Part shown: one piece after another, positions 15,108 to 21,102 of the stretch | Layout of the letters: each line of letters opens with the position of its first letter | Position numbering within the stretch: position 1 is the first letter of the stretch | Source: Egerieenecus sp048201975 | GTDB taxonomy: Bacteria; Bacillota; Clostridia; Christensenellales; Aristaeellaceae | Reading direction: 5' to 3' | DNA length: 21,102 bases | Assembly (NCBI GenBank): GCA_048201975.1 | Contig: DBFBGQ010000043.1 | Location: 1 to 21,102, forward strand | Made by a program: the position numbers and the translations under genes | Notes under the pieces: generated by a model | What the model saw: the letters and a program-made list of their open reading frames with translations, nothing else | The model's database searches: none | What the model was told of the DNA's origin: nothing

Positions 15108-16913
15108 ATGAACCGGGAGCTGAATTTGCCGGCATGGGGTCCGTATTCCAGACACTATATGGGAATTTCCAGGATTGTTGCGGATGGAGCGCAGCGGCAG
15201 ATGATTGACTTTGTGCTTGTTCCTGGAACCATGCGCGGAAAGATTGTCATTCCCGACGTGAATTATGACTGCGGATATCATCCGTGGACGTCCACCCCGG
15301 ATTTTTCATATTATGTCATCCGGTACGACTTGCAGGACAAGGATACGGAGTATTGCCAAGCGGAATATTATGTCACCGAAAAGGGGTGCGTAATCAAGGC
15401 GAACTTTGTCAACCGATCCACAGCGGACAAAGAATATGCTGCAACGTGCTTTGCTGTGCAGCGCCTTCACGAGCGCGCAAAGGTCAATCTTGTGCCTCAA
15501 GAGCGCTGGATTGGAGCGGAAGACTATGAAACGCTTGACTTTGCTCCGCCGGAGGAGGTGCTGGGGAAAGGGGAAAACTACGAGACCTTCTGCCATCTGA
15601 ATTATCTCCGCATGGGGCACGACGGCCTGAGGCGCGGCGTAACCGTGGAGGAAGATCTGGTGGATGCGGCGGGGCTGGGAAATCGCGCAGCTGCAGCCTC
15701 CATGGATGATCTGGCCATTGCGCGCAACAAAACCTTCCTGATGAATCCAGGCACATGCATTGCCTGGAATATTGATTGTCCCGCGCGTGGGTATGTGTAT
15801 TTGCGCTATGCCATGGCAGGTATCGAAACAATCCAGCTAGCCGTTTCCTGCGGGATGGAAGAAAGCAATGTGGTGCTGCGGGGAGGAGCTGGTGCGCGTG
15901 GGGCGGCTCCCGGAAGCAGGACAGTATCGACTCTCCCTGCGCGTGCAATCCTTGGCAGGCGAGGAAAAAAGGCATTCTTGATGGATGGATTCCTGCTGAC
16001 GGAGGAAGAGGATTCGCAAGCGCTTGCAGCAAAATTTGTCCAAACGCGCCAGCAGCCCCGTTTCCAGATCCATCGCCATCCTGGAAAGAAGGGCGTGGCC
16101 TTGATAACGGAGCGCTTGCCGGAGGTGACGGTCGCCATGTATTCGGAGCAGGAAAGAGCCCTTCCTCCTGCGCCGTATTCGGATTGCTCCGTGACAAATG
16201 TGTATCATGGGGAGCTGTCAGGCGCCCGGGTATTGCGCAAGCTAAACAACGACTCGCTGCTTAATTGGGGGAGCCATAATTGTCAGATTGACGGCGATGG
16301 GAAAAACCATTTCGCCGGCTATCATGCCGCGCCCATAGTTTGCCGGGCGGGCGAAACGCAAACGGTCTACATGGCGCTGGTGTGCACGGAAGCGCACGCT
16401 TCTCCTGAGGAGGCCATTGAATGCGCGCGGGCGTTGATTGCTCAGAGCGCGTCCATAGAGCACGTGGCTCGGGAAGCATATCAGCGCTGGATGGAGAAAC
16501 AGCGGGGTCGAGTGTGGGCCAATGATTATGCTTTCGGACAGGAGCGCCTGATGTGCAACCTGCTGACAAACGTAACCTTTCCAGTATATATCAAGGATGG
16601 ATTCTACCGGACCTATACGCCGGGGAAGCGTTGGGGCGGCCTGTTTACATGGGATTCGGGCATGCTGGGCATCGGATTGGCCGAATACGCGCCCGACCAT
16701 GCCGGGGAGATTCTGACGCAGTATTTTCCTGACGCAGAGGATGCGGAAATAGACGCGGTTCTGCATGGCACACAGCTTCATCAGTACTACACGGAGATCA
16801 TCACCGGGAAACTCAGCGTGGATGCGTTTGACGAGTTTGTTCAGGCATGGTACGCCAATGGTGGCGAGCAGCTTACCAAGGAAGCCAACGAATGGTACGC
16901 ATCGGTGAAGTAA
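15108..16913 (+). CDS. Chimera: truncated six-hairpin glycosidase-like protein fused to a sugar-binding-protein C-terminus
   Basis: 601 residues, no signal peptide. Residues 1 to about 445 look like the N-terminal beta-sandwich of uncharacterised glycosidase-like proteins (GPYSRHYMGISRIV, VLVPGTMRGKIVIPDV). Residues about 490-555 begin an (alpha/alpha)6 barrel of GH63/MGH1-like type, with GGLFTWDSGM (D516). That barrel should run some hundreds of residues more, but after HGT (553-555) the sequence switches to QLHQYYTEIITGKLSVDAFDEFVQAWYANGG, which is the C-terminus of an LplA-type binding protein. In a gap-free hand alignment with the binding protein at 5142, 14 of 32 residues are identical. 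The likely cause is a deletion joining a glycosidase gene to a downstream binding-protein gene, so the product is probably inactive. Start has AAAGGAGG seven bases upstream. Glycosidase family assignment is tentative; the binding-protein tail is firm. Confidence 0.78.
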   Translation: MNRELNLPAWGPYSRHYMGISRIVADGAQRQMIDFVLVPGTMRGKIVIPDVNYDCGYHPWTSTPDFSYYVIRYDLQDKDTEYCQAEYYVTEKGCVIKANFVNRSTADKEYAATCFAVQRLHERAKVNLVPQERWIGAEDYETLDFAPPEEVLGKGENYETFCHLNYLRMGHDGLRRGVTVEEDLVDAAGLGNRAAAASMDDLAIARNKTFLMNPGTCIAWNIDCPARGYVYLRYAMAGIETIQLAVSCGMEESNVVLRGGAGARGAAPGSRTVSTLPARAILGRRGKKAFLMDGFLLTEEEDSQALAAKFVQTRQQPRFQIHRHPGKKGVALITERLPEVTVAMYSEQERALPPAPYSDCSVTNVYHGELSGARVLRKLNNDSLLNWGSHNCQIDGDGKNHFAGYHAAPIVCRAGETQTVYMALVCTEAHASPEEAIECARALIAQSASIEHVAREAYQRWMEKQRGRVWANDYAFGQERLMCNLLTNVTFPVYIKDGFYRTYTPGKRWGGLFTWDSGMLGIGLAEYAPDHAGEILTQYFPDAEDAEIDAVLHGTQLHQYYTEIITGKLSVDAFDEFVQAWYANGGEQLTKEANEWYASVK

Positions 16914-16926
16914 TGGGTCATGTTAC

Positions 16927-16966
16927 GGTGGGGTGCCGGACAGCGCAGCGCTGCCGGCATCCCACC
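16927..16966 (+). terminator. Long hairpin after the chimeric gene, weak terminator
   Basis: GGTGGGGTGCCGG (16927-16939) pairs with CCGGCATCCCACC (16954-16966) with one G-U pair; the loop is itself self-complementary (CAGCGC/GCGCTG). The following ATTTGATTTT is only a weak U-tract, so partial read-through into the next gene is likely. A smaller CCGCC/GGCGG hairpin follows at 16990-17008. Confidence 0.6.
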
Positions 16967-17030
16967 ATTTGATTTTGTCGAAAAAGCAGCCGCCACACTT
17001 TGCGGCGGGGAAAGGAAGCAGCGAGGACAT

Positions 17031-18158
17031 ATGAGCTATTGCAACAAGGTATACGGCGCAATGCTGGGCGTGGCATTGGGCGATGGTATGGGAGCGCCGG
17101 TGGAGGGACTTCCTCCCGAAAAAATAGCGGACATGTTTCCTATGCATGATTTCACAACCTTCCTCCCGGCTACGCATGGGGGCAGCCCAAAGCTGGGAAA
17201 GGGCGATGGCAGAATCACGGATGATACCTTGATGACGGAGGCGTTGATAGATGCTTATACTGCGTCAGGAGAGCATCTTGACGCTTATGGCTTCGAGCGC
17301 TGGATGCTCCCGGAAATATGCGATACCGTGCGCTACATTCCGGAGCGGGGGAAAACCTTGCTGCTGTATGAGCGACTGGTGCTACCGGAGCGGTATCCCT
17401 TTTTTCGTATGCGTATTGCCCATGCGGAGCCACGCATGGCAGGGGTGGGCAACTGCGTAAATTGCGGCGTGGCGATGTATATGATGCCCGTGGGCGCGGT
17501 GAATGCTGGCGCGCCATACAGCGCATACCAGGAGGCGGCTGCTCTGGCAAGTGCGCATAACGAATCCTATGGTGTGGAAGGCGCCGCCGTAATGGCGGCG
17601 GCGTATGCGCGGGCCTTTGCGAAGCAGGCGACCATTGAAGATGTTTTTGAGGTTGCCGTGTATTTTGCCAAGGACGGCACCAGACGCGCACTGGAGCGCT
17701 GCCTGGCGGCGATTGACCCGGGCTTGCCGGTGCAAGCGCAAACCCAGCGCCTGCGCCTTGCGGTTGCGCCCTTTGATCCTCGGCCAAACCATGTGGAAGA
17801 CGATGCATTGACCAGCGCCAAGGATGTCAACGATATGGGCCGGCCGTCCAGGGCGCTTGCGGCGGAGGAAGTCCCGGTGGCCATTGCGTTGCTGGCCTAT
17901 GGGCAGGGCTCGTTTTGCAGGACGGTGGAAGCGTGCGTGCGGTATGGCCGGGATTGCGACTCCATTGCGAGCATGGCGTGCGGCTTGCTGGGGGCCTTAT
18001 ATGGCGCAGATGCGTTTCCGCAGGAATTGGTCCAGGCGTCGCAGTGTGAGAATCAGCGCAATTTTCAGCGCATGGCGGAAAAGCTGGTTTTCTCGTCGCG
18101 GCAAATCTTTCAAAAGGATTGCCAGCGGCAGCAGGAACACCGGCTGGCTATGGCGTAA
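17031..18158 (+). CDS. ADP-ribosylglycohydrolase (DraG/ARH) family protein
   Basis: 375 residues of the all-helical ARH fold. Family members remove ADP-ribose from proteins or nucleic acids using two magnesium ions; others act on different N-glycosides. The two metal-site motifs are present: GRITDDTLMTEA with T63-D64-D65-T66 (after GAMLGVALGDGMGAPVEG at the N-terminus), and GRDCDSIASMACGLLGALYG with D308 and D310, where the classic form is GGDTDT. The central part has AHNESYGVEGAAVMAAAYARAF, also typical. I start at 17031 (GAGG four bases and AAAGGAA 13 bases upstream); the in-frame ATG at 16920 would run through the hairpin. The gene lies between two carbohydrate-active protein genes, so a role on a sugar or nucleoside glycoside is as likely as de-ADP-ribosylation. 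A small GAAACC/GGTTTC hairpin follows at 18176-18191. Confidence 0.9.
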   Translation: MSYCNKVYGAMLGVALGDGMGAPVEGLPPEKIADMFPMHDFTTFLPATHGGSPKLGKGDGRITDDTLMTEALIDAYTASGEHLDAYGFERWMLPEICDTVRYIPERGKTLLLYERLVLPERYPFFRMRIAHAEPRMAGVGNCVNCGVAMYMMPVGAVNAGAPYSAYQEAAALASAHNESYGVEGAAVMAAAYARAFAKQATIEDVFEVAVYFAKDGTRRALERCLAAIDPGLPVQAQTQRLRLAVAPFDPRPNHVEDDALTSAKDVNDMGRPSRALAAEEVPVAIALLAYGQGSFCRTVEACVRYGRDCDSIASMACGLLGALYGADAFPQELVQASQCENQRNFQRMAEKLVFSSRQIFQKDCQRQQEHRLAMA

Positions 18159-18267
18159 AACAGAACCTAGAGGATGAAACCGGCTGGTTTCCGGCAGCGC
18201 TGCGAACGGCTGAAAGAGACGCACCGGTGAGAGAACGTTTACGGACATGCAAGAGGAGGCAGGCAAT

Positions 18268-19842
18268 TTGAAAAAGACGTATGATGTCCCCAGCTATCCG
18301 CAGCTGGGCAAGGTTTATCCGGGGGACTATTATGAAGACCTGCCCTTTGATGCGTATGTGGATCGGGCACAGGCTCTGCCAGAGGGCGAGCACGTCTTTG
18401 ACATTCGTGATTTTGGCGCGCTCCCGGAGAAATACCTGCTGAATACGCAAGCCTTTGCAGCTGCGGCGAAGGCTTGCGAAGAAGCGGGCGGGGGCACAAT
18501 ACTGGTTGCGGGGGGCTCCTATTGGACGGGGACGATTTTCATTCCCTCTCATACGACGCTGTTTGTTGCCGCAGACGCAGAGATTGTAGCGTCGCGGAAT
18601 GTGGAGAACATGACTGCGCCGGCAGGGGCGCCCAACGGACACGGCGGCAGCTGCCTGGTGGCAGTTACCCATGCGGATCATGTGACCATTACGGGCGGCG
18701 GACGCATCAGCGGAAGCGGCGAATGGTATGTTTATGAACCGCGGGAGCTGCCCAGCCTGGAGCCTTTTCCCATCACCGCGCTTCCCCGGCGGGACCAGGC
18801 CCGGGAGATCAACAATGTTCCCGGTACGCTGCGCTATGCCTACCGTCAGCGGATCCGCTACGATTCCGATCGCTACGGCGAGGGAAACCCGCCGCTGCGC
18901 CGCCCTGGGTTTTTGGTGCTGGTTCGGGAAAGCAGCAATATCCGGATTGAGAACATCGTTTTGCATGCGTCCATGGCATGGACCTTAAACCTGGAGTGCA
19001 GCCGAAATATTCAGGTGCGGAATGTGGTCATTGACGATAATCGCCATGTGGCCAACACGGACGGCATTGATGTGACGGGCAGCAGCAATGTGCAGATCGA
19101 GCATTGCTTCGTTTCCTGCGCCGATGACGGCATCGTGCTAAAGAATCCGGAGCATACCTGCCGACCAATGTCAAACATTCATGTCAAGGATTGTACGGTC
19201 ATTACCGTGATGAGCGCCTTCAAAATTGGCACGGAGACAGGCCATGATATCTCGAACGTGCTGGTGGAGAATTGCCGCTTTTGCATGCCGGATCTTTTTC
19301 CTGGAAGCGTATCCGGGATTTCGCTGGAATCCTGTGATGGCACGAATTTGAGCGATGTTGTGATTCGTAACATTACCATGGATCAAGTCTGCGCGCCGCT
19401 GTATATCTGCTTGAACATGCGCAACCGTTACGGAGATCCCTATACGGACCAGGTGGGCGCAAATCGATATTGGGGCGGGAGCATCCGCAGAATCACCATT
19501 GAGCATATTCAGGCCACAGGCGCTGAAGTTCCCAGCATCATCACCGGATTCGAGACGGGAAAAATCAACGGGGAAGTTGTCCGCCGTCCGGTGCGGGATA
19601 TCGTTGTGCGCAATTTTCATGCAACCTACCGGGACAACCCGGCGTACATCCATGTTCCGCCCTATATTCCTGAGCTGCTGTATGATTATCCAGAGAGTAA
19701 CGCTCATGGAGATGTGGATGCCAGCGGTCTGTGGGTACGGCATGCAGATGGATTCACGTTGGAGCAGATTGATATTGCGCCTCGAAGTTGCGACCGGCGG
19801 GAGATCATCCGGCTGCACGATGTGACCAGCGTGACGCGCTAA
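18268..19842 (+). CDS. GH28-like right-handed beta-helix protein (divergent polygalacturonase relative)
   Basis: 524 residues with repeated beta-helix rungs (SSNIRIENIVLHAS, SRNIQVRNVVIDDN, SSNVQIEHCFVSCADDG, MSNIHVKDCTV, ISNVLVENCRF). GH28 enzymes hydrolyse galacturonans and relatives. The NTD motif (D265 in NTDGID) and the DD pair (D286/D287 in CADDGI) are present, but the GHG histidine and the RIK motif are not seen where they should be (VITVMSAFKIGTETGHD and SVSGISLES instead). No signal peptide, so it probably acts inside the cell on imported oligosaccharide. I choose the TTG at 18268, which has GAGGAGG eight bases upstream; the in-frame ATG at 18247 has no ribosome binding site. No promoter is evident in the 109-base gap, so it is probably co-transcribed with the gene at 17031. 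Substrate unknown. Confidence 0.87.
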   Translation: MKKTYDVPSYPQLGKVYPGDYYEDLPFDAYVDRAQALPEGEHVFDIRDFGALPEKYLLNTQAFAAAAKACEEAGGGTILVAGGSYWTGTIFIPSHTTLFVAADAEIVASRNVENMTAPAGAPNGHGGSCLVAVTHADHVTITGGGRISGSGEWYVYEPRELPSLEPFPITALPRRDQAREINNVPGTLRYAYRQRIRYDSDRYGEGNPPLRRPGFLVLVRESSNIRIENIVLHASMAWTLNLECSRNIQVRNVVIDDNRHVANTDGIDVTGSSNVQIEHCFVSCADDGIVLKNPEHTCRPMSNIHVKDCTVITVMSAFKIGTETGHDISNVLVENCRFCMPDLFPGSVSGISLESCDGTNLSDVVIRNITMDQVCAPLYICLNMRNRYGDPYTDQVGANRYWGGSIRRITIEHIQATGAEVPSIITGFETGKINGEVVRRPVRDIVVRNFHATYRDNPAYIHVPPYIPELLYDYPESNAHGDVDASGLWVRHADGFTLEQIDIAPRSCDRREIIRLHDVTSVTR

Positions 19843-19953
19843 GGAAGACAGTGAGGCCTGGCTACGCCTGATTCCGTGGGGAAACACGGATGCGCGCGGC
19901 TTGGAGTCACGAAACAAAACGCGGGAGACCTGCTTCTGTGAAGCGATGGGAGG

Positions 19954-19988
19954 GACGCCTGCTTCCCTTGCTGGGGAATGCAGGCGTC
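19954..19988 (+). terminator. Hairpin that may be the interrupted terminator of the GH28-like gene
   Basis: GACGCCTGC (19954-19962) pairs with GCAGGCGTC (19980-19988), and TTCCC with GGGAA inside. Immediately after it come TCAGACTGTCAAAAAA rather than T residues. It could be a terminator whose T-run was displaced by IS insertion; this is inference. Confidence 0.45.
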
Positions 19989-20016
19989 TCAGACTGTCAA
20001 AAAACCCTTAGAGGCG

Positions 20017-20072
20017 TCGGAGGGGCCGCAGCCCCTTCGACTTTCATTCGTGTAAGCCGGCTCCGCCGGCTT
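20017..20072. repeat. Two tandem GC-rich hairpins in the IS leader
   Basis: TCGGAGGGGC and GCCCCTTCGA (20017-20040; one mismatch; loop CGCA) are followed by AAGCCGGC and GCCGGCTT (20054-20072; perfect; loop TCC). They resemble the palindromic units often found repeated in a genome, or the subterminal structure of an IS. Confidence 0.55.
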
Positions 20073-20107
20073 CGCGGGTGGTTGGGCGCGTTGCAAAACC
20101 CCCGAGC

Positions 20108-20158
20108 AAAAAAAGACGAGGCAAGGAACCTCAAAAGGGTATCCAAACCTCGTCTTTT
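20108..20158. terminator. Two-way terminator upstream of the transposase
   Basis: AAAAGACGAGG (20111-20121, preceded by three more A) pairs perfectly with CCTCGTCTTTT (20148-20158) over a 26-base loop. With an A-run on one side and a T-run on the other, it can stop transcripts in either direction, shielding the transposase gene from outside promoters. It ends 16 bases before the transposase start. Confidence 0.7.
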
Positions 20159-20174
20159 CGCTTAAGATAAAGGC

Positions 20175-21102
20175 GTGGTAGAAACCTATCAAAAGCAAGA
20201 CCAGTATAAGGTATTTGAGCGGCACGGTCAACTGGTTTTTGCGCTGAATTCGGAAATCACCATACCACTCAACGCGCCTGTCCGCCTGCTAAGCGCCCAG
20301 CTTGAGGAACTGGAGTACGGGAAACTGTACAAAGCGTATTCGCCCAGAGGGAGAAAATCGGCAGCGGATCCACGGGTGTTGTTCAAGGTCATGGTACATG
20401 GGTATCTGTGTGGGATCTATTCCAGCCGGAAGCTGGAGGAAGCCTGTCCATATCGAATCGACTTCAAATGGCTGCTGGAGGATCAAAAGGCGCCGGATCA
20501 CACGACATTTGCACGTTTCCGTACGGGCCGCTGCCGGGAAGTGGTGGAAGATCTGTTCTATCAGTTTGTGCAGAAACTGGAGGATATGAGCGAAACAGAC
20601 CATAAGACGGTATACATCGACGGAACAAAGCTGGAAAGCGCTGCTGGCCGATACACCTTTGTGTGGCGTAAACCCATCCAAAAGCATCTGGCGAATGTAA
20701 AAGCGGAACTGGAAAAACGAACAGGGCTGAAGGACGCTTCCGCCATCGGTTCCAAGCTGGAGGAAGAACGGCAGCATATCCTTTTCGTGCGCGGAAGCGG
20801 CAAACGCAAAAGTCCGCAGCAGCGCGAATGGGAAGACCAATGGACGCTGCTGGAACGCTGGAAAGCATACGAACGGAAGTTGAGCATCATGGGCGACAGC
20901 CGCAACAGCTATTCCCAAAATCTGTGCGCAGGGGCGAAAACTGAGACTCAGGCGTAAAATGACGGAACATCAAAATGGCCAATTTGTAACCGACGCATGG
21001 TACCGCTGCGAGGACTGCGCCGGCTGTCCCTGCCGCGGGCAATGCTGCCAGGCAAAAGACCCCAACCAGCCCAAGGAAGTTTTTGGGCAAAGAACCTTCT
21101 GG
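20175..21102 (+). pseudogene. IS1182-family transposase, broken by an internal deletion and frameshift
   Basis: The N-terminal part (GTG at 20175, frame ends at a stop 20955-20957) carries the family's opening domain and the first catalytic Asp, D149 in YIDGTKLES, then RNSYSQN at residues 244-250. In intact relatives the text after GDSRNSYSKTDPDATF continues through the DDE core. Here it stops and the frame reads out of register. In the +1 frame, about 20920 to the window end, the C-terminal cysteine-rich segment appears: AQGRKLRLRRKMTEH, then YRCEDCAGCPCRGQCCQAK. So the core between them, including the remaining catalytic residues, is missing and the frame is shifted. The copy cannot make an active transposase by itself. 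The 3' end lies outside the window. Confidence 0.88.

Larger units (their letters stand above)
19843..20174. other. 332-bp intergenic region with several hairpins and probable IS left end
   Basis: No gene can be supported. The first ~110 bases hold only a small TCCGTG/CACGGA hairpin. At 19954-19988 a strong hairpin (GACGCCTGC/GCAGGCGTC with an inner TTCCC/GGGAA) lacks a T-run. From about 19990 the sequence appears to belong to the IS: AGACTGTCAAAAAACCC, two GC-rich hairpins and an A-tract/T-tract terminator ahead of the transposase. Confidence 0.65.
19990..21102 (+). mobile_element. IS1182-family insertion sequence, internally deleted, right end outside the window
   Basis: The transposase fragments identify the family. 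The left end is placed tentatively near 19990, where AGACTGTCAAAAAA begins just after an unrelated hairpin, and where the compact GC-rich hairpins typical of an IS leader start. No right inverted repeat or target duplication can be checked because the element leaves the window. Confidence 0.6.

Noticed and set aside
18220..18246. CcpA (cre) site near GAGAACGTTTAC
   Set aside because: It keeps the central CG and part of both arms but misses several consensus bases, and no promoter is seen next to it.
19843..20174. CRISPR array or tRNA in the hairpin-rich gap
   Set aside because: The repeats are single inverted repeats, not regularly spaced direct repeats, and no cloverleaf or CCA end is found.

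Overview
The window looks like a chromosomal carbohydrate-use region from a moderately GC-rich Firmicute of the class Clostridia, most likely a gut or other anaerobic relative of the Christensenellales. Supporting signs are strong AGGAGG ribosome binding sites, a YesM/YesN-type two-component pair, two CUT1-type sugar ABC importers that lack their own ATPase gene, and an IS1182-type transposase. I see no rRNA, tRNA, CRISPR or phage genes. The taxonomic placement is inference from gene style, not from a marker gene.

Region A (1-8348): a 5'-truncated sensor kinase and its AraC-type response regulator end at a terminator (3116-3154). A promoter with a good -10 and no recognisable -35 then starts an operon of LplB-like permease, YtcP-like permease and solute-binding protein. 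A strong attenuator-like hairpin (6832-6866) follows, then an intracellular GH32 beta-fructosidase. The set reads as a sensed, imported and hydrolysed fructo-oligosaccharide or sucrose-like system. A two-way terminator at 8457-8501 separates it from a convergent gene.

Region B (8521-14852): a minus-strand PHP-domain phosphoesterase and a plus-strand operon diverge from a 389-bp AT-rich spacer (9322-9710) that holds a promoter for each side. The plus-strand promoter is a perfect TTGACA-17-TATAAT. Its operon is solute-binding protein, attenuator-like hairpin, two permeases (4-bp overlap), FadR-type GntR regulator and MalY/PatB-type PLP enzyme, ending at a strong terminator (14806-14852). Transport, local repression and a C-S lyase or aminotransferase-like enzyme in one transcript suggest an unusual amino- or sulfur-containing sugar substrate.

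Region C (15108-19842): a glycosidase-like protein whose barrel is cut short and whose last ~46 residues match the C-terminus of a sugar-binding protein (a chimera), then an ADP-ribosylglycohydrolase family protein, then a GH28-like beta-helix protein that starts at TTG and seems to lack part of the polygalacturonase active site.

Region D (about 19990-21102): GC-rich hairpins and an IS1182-family transposase that carries an internal, frame-breaking deletion removing most of its catalytic core. It runs off the window end.

The most notable finds are the glycosidase/solute-binding-protein chimera, the divergent GH28-like protein, the GntR/PLP-enzyme transporter operon, and the dead IS1182 copy.
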